Below the pieces are notes generated by a model. It was not told the DNA's origin. It saw only the letters and a list, made by a program, of their open reading frames with translations, and ran no database searches. Positions 12,219-23,300 of a stretch of DNA of 64,000 nt are shown here, piece by piece; position 1 is the first letter of the stretch; each line of letters starts with the position of its first letter. The stretch spans positions 1,488,001 through 1,552,000 of the forward strand of contig JABELC010000012.1 of the NCBI GenBank assembly GCA_028455995.1. Direction: 5' to 3'. This stretch comes from Scleromitrula shiraiana (taxonomy: Eukaryota; Ascomycota; Leotiomycetes; Helotiales; Sclerotiniaceae). A program made the position numbers and the translations under genes.

Positions 12219-13673
12219 ATGCCTCCTATCAGGACTGATCCGCTGCTTAAACAGTCAAAGGACTGGAGCGCGAACCAGGAGCGGGCATATATAGCTGCTT
12301 CTAGAAGAAGCGACCGGAGCATGGAGGCTCGCCTTGTATCCGCCAATAAAGCATCAGAAGTTCATCAGAAAAGAACAGGTCGATACTTCAAAATCACTCC
12401 AGAAATCGTACAGAATGAAGAAATGTACGAAGAAATCGACAATCGACCTTCCTTGAACTCAAACTTAATCTTGAAACTCAGTAATGGTATTCTTGATAAG
12501 GATACATTGTCTCACTTTTTGAATAATAGCCATCAAAAATTGATCGAGCTTTTGGCCACCAACCACGATTTGAGAAGAATCTTCGACCAAATTCTTCAAG
12601 CCTCTTATGCATTATCACCATCTAACGAGCAGCTCCCTAGCCCTCCAGGTGAAGAATTTCTAAATCCGCCTTCTAATATGAAAGGTGTCATTGGTGGGGC
12701 TCAAGTCACAGCACCATCGATGCAGAGATCAACATCATTTGTATCAAGATCGATGTCAAGTCAATCTTCTTCTAACTTTTCTCCACTTGGCCAAATGCCA
12801 GGATCGTTGATCAATCAGATTCGAGTTCAAGGAGCTCCAATGCAAAGGGCATATACTACTCAAAATCTACCAAGTGCCACAAACATGAAAGGTCACATGA
12901 TGCGGAAATCGATGTCCATGCCATCGAACCAAAAGCAAATGCCATTGACAAACCAAAATCAGACGTTGTCAATGGCTATGACAACCCAAGACCAGATGTT
13001 GCCAATGGCTATGACAAACCAAAACCAGATGTTGCCAATGGCTATGACAAACCAAAACCAGATGTTGCCAATGGCAATGACAACCCAAAACCAGATGTTG
13101 CCAATGGCAATGACAACCCAAAACGAGATGTTGTTAACGGCAATGCATGCTTCCGTTCCAAGTACGAACTCAAGTTCTATCCGCCAATCACCATATACAA
13201 CTTGTAAGGAAAATCATAAGAGAAATCGGCATTCTACTTCCAACATCGCCCGAGCAGATCATTCAGTGATCAATAATGCGGCACCACATGAATCCAGAAG
13301 ATCAACCATGCCTATGACCAACAATAGCTTTGTATCACAACCTCAAATGTCTATGACTCCCGTTGCATCCTCCCACGGTTCAATGGGCGAAGGAAACTCC
13401 ATCTCTTCATCCAATCCATTGCCTCCAAACAATACAGAGCAAAATCAGGGATTAGGAGCATCTTTCTGCTTTGGCAACTTGAACTCGACTCTCGCGCCAT
13501 CTGCTCTCTCCAGCCAACTTCACCAGCCTGGGAATCAAATTTCACAGTCATCAATAAACCCATACGATCCTCCTCAAAGCAGTCAAGGCAACAGAGCTGC
13601 ACATGACGAAGCTTTTCAGCAATTGTTTCGTCATGACCTCATCGATGAGTTTGATATGTATAATGGATTCTAA
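12219..13673 (+). CDS. Fungal protein of unknown function with 11-residue tandem repeats
   Basis: This is an intronless frame of 484 residues whose function I do not recognise. Residues 1-130 look folded and conserved, with a basic helical segment (AYIAASRRSDRSMEARLVSA) and HQKRTGRYFKITPEIVQNEEMYEE, a pattern I associate with uncharacterised Pezizomycotina proteins. The rest is a low-complexity Ser/Asn/Gln/Met-rich tail. Residues ~245-310 hold six copies of an 11-residue unit of the form [NT]QNQMLPMAMT, encoded by near-identical 33-bp repeats at 12951-13148. No signal peptide or membrane helix is seen. The composition suggests an intrinsically disordered, possibly nuclear protein, but that is inference. 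A compound microsatellite directly precedes the start, and satellite DNA follows the stop. Confidence 0.7.
   Translation: MPPIRTDPLLKQSKDWSANQERAYIAASRRSDRSMEARLVSANKASEVHQKRTGRYFKITPEIVQNEEMYEEIDNRPSLNSNLILKLSNGILDKDTLSHFLNNSHQKLIELLATNHDLRRIFDQILQASYALSPSNEQLPSPPGEEFLNPPSNMKGVIGGAQVTAPSMQRSTSFVSRSMSSQSSSNFSPLGQMPGSLINQIRVQGAPMQRAYTTQNLPSATNMKGHMMRKSMSMPSNQKQMPLTNQNQTLSMAMTTQDQMLPMAMTNQNQMLPMAMTNQNQMLPMAMTTQNQMLPMAMTTQNEMLLTAMHASVPSTNSSSIRQSPYTTCKENHKRNRHSTSNIARADHSVINNAAPHESRRSTMPMTNNSFVSQPQMSMTPVASSHGSMGEGNSISSSNPLPPNNTEQNQGLGASFCFGNLNSTLAPSALSSQLHQPGNQISQSSINPYDPPQSSQGNRAAHDEAFQQLFRHDLIDEFDMYNGF
12951..13148 (+). repeat. 33-bp coding tandem repeat, six units
   Basis: The unit encodes [NT]QNQMLPMAMT. 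The middle units are nearly identical in DNA and the outer ones are degraded, the usual sign of recent expansion inside the array. Confidence 0.9.
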
Positions 13674-13779
13674 AACTTGAATCTTGGCTAGAGTTGAGAA
13701 TGGTCTTTTCCCTTTTCTGTTTTTTTTTGGATGGCAAAGAAATGGTGTTTTTGAGTTGTCTTGGGGGATAAATAAAAAG

Positions 13780-13855
13780 AACTTAGAAAATGTAATAATT
13801 TTTGTTTCTTCTTCTAATATTGGGGTGGGGAAGAGGGGGGAGAGTCGTTTTATAG

Positions 13856-13890
<35 letters not shown>

Positions 13891-14021
13891 GGTGTCTTTT
13901 TTGGGGTGGGGGGTGGAGTATCTGGCTCTCTCATTATTGATAAAACAAAACTTCCAAAATGTAATAGTTTTTGTTTCTTCTAATATTGGGGTGAGGAAGA
14001 GGGGGGAAAGTCGTTTTATGC

Positions 14022-14058
<37 letters not shown>

Positions 14059-14078
14059 CGTTGTTGTCGTTGTTGTCG

Positions 14079-14116
<38 letters not shown>

Positions 14117-14340
14117 GGTGGTGTTGTTGTTGGTGTTGTTGGTGTCTTTTTTGGGGTGGGGGATGGAGTATCTTGCTCTCTCATTATTGATAAAACAAAA
14201 CTTCCAAAATGTAATAGTTTTTGTTTCTTCTAATATTGGGGTGAGGAAGAGGGGGAAAAGTCGTTTTATGCTTGTTGTTGTTGTTGTTGTTGTTGTTGTT
14301 TTTTGGGGGGGGGATGGAGTATCTGGCTCTCTCATTATTG
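13780..14340. repeat. Three tandem segments each containing a (GTT)n tract
   Basis: A unit beginning near 13780, 13949 and 14189 recurs with strong similarity. It runs: a T-rich leader with 'tctaatattggggtg', a G-rich box, 'gtcgttttat', a (GTT)n tract, then 'tggagtatct' and 'ctctctcattattg'. The GTT tracts lie at 13855-13890, ~14022-14136 (longest, interrupted by GTC) and 14272-14300. Unit length varies (169, 240 and about 150 bp) mainly through the GTT tract. Confidence 0.88.
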
Positions 14341-14640
14341 GGAGGGAGGGGGGGGGTCCGGGGTAGGAATGGTGTTTCAAGGTTGTTTGTTGGGAGGGTA
14401 TCTATTATTGGGAGGGAGGAGGAAAATGGTGTTTTAAGGTTGTTTGTTGGGAGGGTATTTATTATTGGGAGGTAGGGGGTGGGGCGGGGTGGGAATGGTG
14501 TTTCAAGGTTGTTTGTCGGGAAGGTATCTATTATTGGGAGGTAGGGGGTGGGGCGGGGTGGGAATGGTGTTTCAAGGTTGTTTGTCGGGAAGGTATCTAT
14601 TATTGGGAGGAGGAGGAAAATGGCGTTCCAAGGTTATTTT
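14333..14640. repeat. G-rich minisatellite, units of about 57-70 bp
   Basis: Units starting with 'attattgggagg' recur at about 14333, 14404, 14461, 14530 and 14599. They contain runs such as 'gtagggggtggggcggggtg' and 'aatggtgtttcaaggttgtt'. The 14461 and 14530 units are nearly identical. The plus strand carries many runs of three or more G. Confidence 0.88.
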
Positions 14641-15776
14641 CTGGGGGGAAGGGAAGGGAGTTCTTGATTCTCCTATTATTGGGATAGCGGGGGAATCAAT
14701 GGAAGCGCGTTTGGGGGGGAGGAGGGTTCTTCGCCGTTTTGGGAGGGAATAGCGAATAGCGAATAGCGGGTAAATGTATTTTTATCAAACAAAAAAAAAT
14801 TAATTTTTAATTATTAATTATTAATTTTTAATTTTTTTAAAAAAAAACATATATGAAAGAAATCCTTGTGAGACTTTTGTGAGTGAGTGAGAGACTGAGG
14901 GGGTAATAAGTGTCTCTTGAGGATATAAAAGGAAGGAAGTGGTAAGTTATGAATGAATGAATAAATGAATGAATGAATGTGGACGTTTTTCAAAAGATAG
15001 TTTTTTATGCGCGGCTGGCTGGCTCCTTCTGGTTTATCTACCTATGTAGGTATGGATATATCTTTTATGAGTATGTTTGATTGATTGATTGATTGATGAT
15101 TAACTGTAGCACTTTTCTTTCTCTCAGAGGTGGTTGGTTTATTGTTGGTATTGTTGTAAGATTGTATTTATGGATGAATAAAAATGAATGAATGAATGAA
15201 TGGATATCTTTCCATTTGAAATCGATACGAGCTGTGCAAGTTTTGGATGGAGGTTTGGATTTAGATGGTATGTAATTATATATCTATGTATATATAGAAT
15301 GTATGATGAATGTCTATATTTGATATACACAATCGAGGTGGATTGATAGAAATGATATGTAAAATATTCACAGTTGAAATGAATATTTAAATATATATTG
15401 GTTGGAAAATAATTGAATATTTACTTTTATCTTAAATAGATATTTGAAAATAGGTTAGATGGTATTTATATATGATTCTTTATCTTTATCTCTATATTAA
15501 TTAATTAATTAATCTTGATATTAATCGTATCTGTTGTATTGACGCTTTTCGAAGATGGAAATGTAGTAGCGTGGATCGAGATGGAATTCAAGATGGAGGT
15601 TGTGGGGGAATGAATGTGAGAGGGGATTGGGATTGGGATCGGGATGGATATGATGGGATGAGATGAGATGAAATAGGATGGGGTTGATGAAGCGAGAAAA
15701 TAAGGAGAAGATGAGTGAGAGGGATTGGAGTGAATGAGAGATGGAAGTAAGGAGTCGGGAGTCGGGAGTCGGGATG
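14641..15776. other. Intergenic, simple repeats, no gene seen
   Basis: It holds (GCGAATA)3 near 14745-14766, an AT-only stretch at 14800-14845, and (GAAT)n at 14950-14980 and 15186-15202. (TTGA)n is near 15075-15096 and three copies of a GGAGTCG heptamer are near 15751-15773. Confidence 0.55.
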
Positions 15777-15880
15777 AGAAGAGAAGGGATAAGAAGAGAA
15801 GGGATAAGAAGAGAAGGGATAAGAAGAGAAGGGATAAGAAGAGAAGGGATAAGAAGAGAAGGGATAAGAAGAGATGGGAT
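15777..15880. repeat. 15-bp tandem repeat GAGAAGGGATAAGAA, six to seven units
   Basis: Perfect 15-bp units run from 15781 to 15870 and degrade at both ends. The length is a multiple of three, so the array keeps a false frame open on the minus strand. Confidence 0.92.
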
Positions 15881-16578
15881 ATGTTGTTCATAAAGGGGAG
15901 TGAGTGAGATAAAGGGGGAAGAGGTGGGTGACTTGTTGATGGTTTTACAGTGAATGGGGTGGGCTAGGATAGGGTTGGAAATCGGATAGAGGAGTATATG
16001 TATATGAGTGATACTGACACGGTATGTTGATTGCTAGGATGCGTAAGAAACGAATCGAGGTAAGAAAGCAACAAAGACGAAAAAATAAAGTTAATCAGGA
16101 ACCACAATGTGCATCCGAGTAATCGAATCATATGATCAAATATATTCCATTCGAGTTTCAGTCTCCAAGATCCAAAGCTAGCATTCATCCATCTAGCCAT
16201 ATACTAATGCTCTCGGCGACAGTAGCTTCAATTCAAGAATCGAGCTTTCTTTCTACGTTGATGAATCTATCTGTCCATGTAATGCTAGGTTATATAATAC
16301 AATTCGCCAAGTTGTATATCCTCACCATATCATTCTTACATATTGTAACGCACCACACCACACCACGCTACACTACACTACATACCACGACCTAAACGCC
16401 ATCCCAATGCGTACGTATACGTATATACATAACCGATTAATGCACTTCACTTATCGTTTCTTCCAACTCTAATATGCGCTTGCGTAGCGGAGCGTACAAT
16501 AGCACACATGCAAACATCTGCATGTTTTCCCTCCAGTATCACATCAGATCCTATAACTTAACATAACACCATACCCGT
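15881..16578. other. Intergenic, 3' flank of the FG nucleoporin gene
   Basis: No gene is seen. Short ACACC/CTACA tracts occur near 16350-16385. Confidence 0.45.
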
Positions 16579-18416
16579 CTAAAAATTCCACAAACACCAC
16601 TCCCTCTTTGGAGGAATCAACGGCATCGCCCCCCCAGGAAAAGCACCCGTTCCTCTCGCCTGAAAATAAGTCTCCACCGTCTTCTCATCATGTGTAACAT
16701 TTTCCAACTCGGTAGTTTTATTAGTAGCCGGTGGACCATTTGGAAACCAAATTTTAGCCCATTTGCCATTACTGATTGTTCCTGGTTCGCCATCTTGGTA
16801 TCGTACTGATCGGCCGTTGAATGAGGTTATGTTTCCGTTGTGATCTTTTTGGATGTAGGTGTGTATGGAAGGATGTTCGAGGGAATTGGGGTTGTTTGGT
16901 GGTTGGAAGTTGGGACTGAATGGTTTTGCGGTGCTTCCGTTTGCCATGTTGAGAGTTTGAGAGGGAGGGTTAGAAAACATGGATGGTTTGGTATTGTTGG
17001 ATGCTTGTGGCTGCGCGGCTGAACCAAATGGGTTGGGTTGGGATTTGGGAGCCCCAAAAACATTATTATGTGCAGGAGAAGGAGCACCAAATGCGTTAGA
17101 TCCGGTGTTAGGGGCATTGAATGGATTTGGTTGTGAGCTTTGTTGAACAAAAGATGGCGTAGAACCTAACGGATTAGCATTTTGCGCAAGAGGATTAAAT
17201 TGCGTTTGTTGCTGCACTGCTGGTGGAAGTGGATTCGCTACAGGAGGCGCACCGAAAGCGCCAAAAGTATTCGTGTTTGACTGGGCAGATGAGAATGAGT
17301 TGTTTTGACCAGCAAAGGCTGAAAATCCAGACGGTGCAGAGCTGGTTTGAGTTGAAGCAGCAGCAAAGGGATTCGGCCTTTGTCCTAAAGCTGATGGCTG
17401 TCCAAATCCTCCTGTGCCACCTCCAAGTTGAGAAGGTTGCCCAAATGGTGTGGGTTTCTGACCCATACTTGACGGTTGACCGAACCCAACGCTTGGTCCT
17501 AGCTGTGATGGTGCTCCGAAAGCTTGAGAGGGCCTACCAAATGCATTGGAGCTTTGACTTTGGGGCTGGCCGAATGCTGAGGGAGTCTGACTAGAAGGTT
17601 GTCCAAATGTAGATGTCATTGGTTGACTGGGCGCACCAAAAGCATTATTACTGGTAGCAGCAGCTTGAGACGTAGAATTGCTTCCTCGTTGCACCCATGA
17701 ATTTTGGTCCGAGGTAATGCTCTCTTTACAAACATCGATCCTATTTGGATGGCTATTCCCAGCGTTAATGATAAAATTCACCGCTCCATCCAAATCCTGT
17801 AATGCTGTCTGTATCTGCCTTTCTGAATCGTCCCATAACTTGACTGCTTCTTGAACCTATAAACCATCAGCATCAGACAATATGTATTGGCGCAATATAA
17901 CATACGGCTTGCTGAGGGTTGCCCCCAGCTACAGCCATATAATGAAGTAATCGCATTTCTTCGAAGCTCTGCTCACGAATCGGGCCTCCAAACAACTGCT
18001 CCGGCGCCTGCTTGCCAGGCCCATACGAGGAAAGTATCCATTGCGGCCGTTCTGTCGTAAGATCCGTCACAATCGCATCTTTATCTAAATTGTATGGTAA
18101 AGCTTGAGTTTGCTGCGCCTGAGTCCCTACTCAATAAGGTCAGCCAAATTTTTAGAGCTAAGAAATGTTTGGAGCTCACTTTGTTGGTAATTGTTACTTC
18201 GCGAACCGGAGTTGTATTGATTATCGGGTTGGGATTGAAGGGCAGAGAAACGATTGTTGTAGTCGTTTCTATCATTTCTATTATCGGTAGAATGTTGAAA
18301 CCTGCATCTGTCTGTCAAAACATTAGCAAGCGCACTCAAATACGGATGATGGTAAGAAACGCACCCCCATTTCTGCAGTTCCCCTGCTGCCAAAATTTGC
18401 ATATCTGCGGAGGCAT
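16579..18416 (-). CDS. CCCH zinc-finger FG-repeat nucleoporin, Nup42/Amo1 type
   Basis: Proteins of this type sit on the cytoplasmic face of the nuclear pore (yeast Nup42/Rip1, fission yeast Amo1) and act in mRNA export through Gle1/Dbp5. Exons are 18416-18365, 18311-18180, 18126-17906 and 17856-16579, giving 560 residues. The N-terminus has one CCCH finger, CKFWQQGNCRNGDRCRFQH, with C6, C14, C20 and H24. The intron at 18312-18364 splits the finger. A helical region at ~60-175 (QWILSSYGPGKQAPEQLFGG) follows. Then comes a long Gln/Ser/Asn-rich FG domain with many GFGQPS, AFGAPS and NPFG units. The C-terminus reads SNGKWAKIWFPNGPPATNKT. The ATG at 18416 is chosen because only it opens the finger. 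Confidence 0.85.
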
Positions 18417-18875
18417 CGTAGGCGTTGTCGAATTCTTTTTAGTGACCAAATCGCATCTCGAACGAGGTTTTTTTCTTTTTGTAAAGATAAACCCTTGCAG
18501 GTCTAAGCAGCTAACGACTACAATTGTGAAATGATTTATTCACGATTGTATTCCATTTAAGAGCTTCATATCTTCACTTTCGTGTCCCGTAAAAGCGACT
18601 TCGAAAGTTAGTTTTAAATACTATGATGTAGTTGAAGGTGGTTAGCTTGAACACGGTGATCGCGTTAAAAGGTGGAATGGAATGGCTTGTCGCGTAGTTC
18701 TAAGTGAAAGTATGATATGTCTCAATGAATGAATTTAAGAACCTCATCTTGAATATAAATAATTACAGTCTATTTTTCAAGTATATTTACTTTATTATCT
18801 CGTTACCCCAAAAGAAATTCCGCTAGTTAGTTGGTATCTTCGCAATTTATATGTACAGATCTTATCACCCTTTTT
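18417..18875. other. Intergenic, nucleoporin promoter and 3' flank of the ELYS gene
   Basis: 459 bp with no gene seen. Confidence 0.4.
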
Positions 18876-19934
18876 CTATACATCGATTCTCGGTCCTAAA
18901 CCCTCCTTTAAAGCTGCAGACAATCTTTCCCAATCGAGACCTCCAATAGGTCGACCATTAGCACCTTTCAGCGACAATGTTTCTGAAAACTTTCCGGTTC
19001 CAATTCTTCGCATCATGACTGTGTCCTTTCCCTTTCTGATTCCTTTCCCCTCCCCACGTAGTAAAAACTCCTCGAACCAAGCCTCCTCCTCTTGAGAGAA
19101 TGGAAGGTTTATAAGCTCCACACTTCGATCAGCCACGGTCTCTGGCGATGAATTGTTCAAAACAACTGCAATAAGCAGCTCAAGCATATGTCGTCGCGCA
19201 TAATCCGATTGTCCTCGAGAGAAATAAAAAGCTTCCGTTACATTTGTTCTTGCGATGGCTGAGAACAAACTCTCAGTTGCGCTCGAGCCCGTTAAAGTAG
19301 GGCGTACAGTATGATAGTATGCCAAAGGGATAGCAAGATCATTTTTTGAGTGTCGCACTAGGGTTTCTAAGATTTCGTCTGCGAAAGTCGGTAGTAGAGA
19401 TGGGTGTGTTAGGTATTGAAGTGCTGACTACGAACAGTTAGTTTCTTGTTCCGCAACTCAACACTACATGGAGTGATGAACTAACTTCGAAATCTAATCG
19501 ATCCATGTGCCAAAGACCTTTCATGTAAATTTGATATTTCTGGGGGAGGAATGACTTTCGCTCGAATCTAGTTGAGTAGTCTCTCCGACCGGTCGGAGCA
19601 TCGAAATCGAGTAGTAAATAGTATAAAATCGATAATTTGTGGTGATCTTCACTGGCTGTTTCTATGATTACCTTATGTAAAGTGCGTAAATCGGTATTGG
19701 ATTTCGGAGGATAGTATTTGACAGCTGGTATGAATGTATCAGTATGTGAATCAGAGGGATGTCTTCCACTCAGGGAAACGTACGCCTTCTGATGTTGAAA
19801 GTTTTCATCAAGATATCTACGAACAATCCTTCCAGAGTCTTACGATTGGCTTCAATGCTTCTAATGGCGATCTCATTATACGAACAGTCTGAGTCAAAGT
19901 CAAAGACATCATCAAATTTTGAAAAGTTGAACAT
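18876..19934 (-). CDS. ELYS-domain nuclear pore assembly protein
   Basis: ELYS-type proteins link chromatin and the Nup107-160 (Y) complex; fungi have short versions. Exons are 19934-19784, 19724-19486 and 19427-18876, giving 313 residues. The start MFNFSKFDDVFDFDSD leads into helical repeats typical of the ELYS domain: YYPPKSNTDLRTLHKVI, HKLSILYYLLLDFDAP, YQIYMKGLWHMDRLDFESAL and FADEILETLVRH. The intron at 19725-19783 is required because the unspliced frame meets a stop. The tail KGANGRPIGGLDWERL is compatible with the family. It is divergent from SMC4 across 384 bp and lies about 460 bp from the FG nucleoporin start. Confidence 0.78.
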
Positions 19935-20318
19935 TCTGAAGACCAAGTGTACCTAGGTATGTTCTTAGGTATGTTCTTAGGTGGTACTGACTATCCGTGT
20001 TTGAGGAAATGCTGTATTTACTATGAAATCGCGATGCAACGGAATTATAGATAAGGATGCTTATCTTAGCGCCTTTTTATTGTTTGTAAACAAACTCCCC
20101 TCTCATTGTTTATCAAAATCAACAAAAACATCAACATCGACACTTCGCACCAAATTGAGAGAACTAACATTAGACGCGTATTTCAGTCGTAAGTCATACA
20201 TTGGATGTAAATTTACAATACCTCGATGCTAATCTAGAATTCTAGCCACCTTAGCCACGGCGACAACCATTTTCCTCGTCAGTGCGGAAAATATTATAAT
20301 AAAAGGACGGATCTCAAT
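19935..20318. promoter_or_regulatory. Divergent promoter, ELYS gene / SMC4
   Basis: This 384-bp bidirectional spacer contains ACGCGT at 20174-20179, the core of the MluI cell-cycle box bound by MBF in yeasts, about 140 bp before the SMC4 ATG. A role in G1/S control is inference. A small frame at 20023-20232 is probably not coding. Confidence 0.5.
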
Positions 20319-23300
20319 ATGGCATCGGAAGAAACTCCTGTGCGTCCCTCTCGAAGAGTAGCGTCTCGACGCAAGGTTGTAGTGGAGTCATCAGACGAAG
20401 ATGAAGAAATGCAGGTAAAGGTTGAGGAGGACGATGAGGAAGATTTTACCCCAGCACCAAAACGAAGTCCACGAAAAGCTCCCCAATCAAGACGAAAAAC
20501 AACCAATTCAATTACAGCTACTCCACGCACCGGAGGCCGAGCGAAAAAGAGTCTGGAATCCGAGAATATTGAACCTTCTGAAATTTTTGATCCCGAGCAA
20601 ACAGCGCAAACAGTGACTCCTGCACCAGAGACTCCCATCAAAAAGGCATCTCCAAGGAAAAGAAAGAGTGCGCCTTCTAGGGCATCACGTAGCTCTATGA
20701 CACCAGATCTTCAGCCATCTTTGCCTACACCAAAGCCATCGCAGTCACCTGAGTCATCAGAACTACATAGCACGGTGCTCGCTGATATCACAGAAAGGCC
20801 TAGCACCTCGGATGACCAAGATACCACCATCAAACCTATAAGAGCCATGGATACGATTCTAGAAAAGCCTATGGATATTGTTTTAAAGTCAAGAACAATG
20901 GCAGCACCGGTTGTTGAGGACACCGGCCCTAAAGCTCGACTTGTTATCACTTATTTGATACTTACAAATTTCAAGAGTTACGCTGGTCGTCAGGAAGTTG
21001 GGCCATTCCATGCATCGTTCTCCTCCGTTGTGGGACCGAACGGCTCTGGAAAATCCAATGTTATCGATTCTCTACTTTTCGTTTTCGGATTCAGGGCTAG
21101 CAAAATGCGACAAGGAAAGATATCCGCTTTAATTCACAATTCGGCTGCTCATCCAAACTTAGACCACTGTGAAGTTGCAGTACATTTCCAGGAAGTTATG
21201 GACCAGCCAAATGGTACACACGAAGTCATACCTGACTCTGATTTGGTTATATCGCGCAGGGCGTTCAAGAACAATGCCAGCAAGTATTACATAAATGGTA
21301 AGGAGTCGAACTTTACCATCGTTACGACCCTACTACGAGATAGAGGCGTAGACTTAGACCACAAAAGATTTTTGATCCTGCAAGGAGAAGTTGAGTCGAT
21401 TGCGCAGATGAAGCCGAAAGCCGCAAACGAACACGATGATGGACTCCTGGAATACCTAGAAGATATCATTGGTACCTCGAAATACAAAACGCCCATTGAA
21501 GAGTCTGCAGCAGAAGTGGAGACTTTAAATGAAGTGTGCGTTGAGAAGAGTGGCCGTGTTCAACATGTTGAGAAAGAAAAGAATAGCTTGGAAGACAAAA
21601 AGGATAAGGCGCTCGCTTATATCAGAGATGAGAATGACTTGACTATGAAGCAGTCTGCACTATATCAAGTTTACATTGACGAGTGTGGCGACAATTTAGC
21701 TGTCACAGAAGAGGCAATTGCCCAGATGCAGTCACAGCTCGACGCGGAGTTGGAGAAGCATCAAGGCAATGAGGCAGGGATCAAACAACTCGAGAAACAG
21801 TACAAGAAAGGCCAAAAGGAGTACGAGTCAGTCGAAAAGGATACACAAGCAATCTTGAAGGAAATGGCAAATCTCGACCAAGAGAGAGTGAAGCTTGAGG
21901 AGAAGAGAAAGTTCTTGACAGGGAAACAAAAGAAATTGGAAAAGACAATCAGCACCTCGGAAGCCGCCATTTCTGATGCTCAATCTACAATCGAGAGATG
22001 TGGTGAAGATGTTGAATCTTCTGCGACTGAGATAGCCAACATGGAACAGAAAATGGCTGCCGAGGAACAGGAGCTTGCCAACATCAGGGACAATCTCAAG
22101 GGGAAAACACAAGTATTTTCTGACCAGATTGCTGCAAAACAGAAGTCGTTAGAACCTTGGAACGAGAAAATCAATCAAAAGCAATCTGCAATTGCCGTAG
22201 CAGAAAGTGAGCTTGCAATTCTACACGAAAAGGCGAATGCAGGTGCTGTGGCACTCGAGGAACTTGAAACAAAGATTCAAAGCATAGAGGAAGGGCGAGA
22301 ACTTAAGCTTGCTGAACTAGACCAATGCAAAACCGAGCGATCGAAACTGGAAAAAGAGGCCGCCCGTTTACAAGCTGAGTTGACCCAATTATCTGACATG
22401 GAGCCGGAAATACGCTCCCGAGTATCGAGAGCTCGTCAGAAAGCAGATGAAGCTCGCGCTAGTCTTTCAAATACCCAGACCCAAGGCAATGTATTGACCG
22501 GTCTTATGCGACTCAAAGAGACTGGTCGAATTGATGGCTTCCATGGTCGACTTGGGAACCTAGGAACGATTGATAAGCAATTTGACATTGCCATATCTAC
22601 TGCATGTGGGGCGCTTGACAATTTCGTTACAGATACGGTCGAGGCAGGACAACAGTGTATTGAGTATTTACGCAAAACCAATCTTGGACGAGGTAACTTC
22701 ATGTGTTTGGACAAACTGGGCAATAGAGACTTGTCACCTATCGAAACCCCTGAGAATGTTCCTCGTCTCTTTGATCTAATCAAAGCCAAGGATGACAGGT
22801 TTAGACCCGCATTCTTTCACTCCCTACAAAACACTCTCGTCGCAAAAGATCTTGCGCAGGCTAACCGTATCGCCTATGGAGCAAAAAGATGGCGTGTTGT
22901 AACCTTAGACGGACAACTTATCGACAAATCAGGTACAATGTCTGGAGGTGGCAATACGGTGAAGAAAGGACTGATGTCCTCCAAGCTTGTGGCTGAAGTT
23001 TCGAAAGAGCAAGTAGCAAAGCTGGAAGTGGACAGGGATGACCTCGAACAAAATTTCCAGAAGTTTCAAGACCGCCAAAAGGATTTAGAAACAAGGGTGA
23101 AAGATCTCAACAATCGAATCCCACTGCTCGACACCAAGATGCAAAAGCTCAGTCTTGAAATCGAGAGTTCAGCACGAAACATGACGGATGCACAACGGCG
23201 AATCAAGGAATTGAGCAAAGAGCATCAACCTTCCCAGACAGATGACGGTCGCGTCACAACACTCAAGAAGGATATCGCTAAACTCCATAAGGAAATCGAA

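Noticed and set aside
13551..14380. Poly-Thr, poly-Asn, poly-Val and poly-Leu frames
   Set aside because: Translation artefacts of the (GTT)n satellite on both strands.
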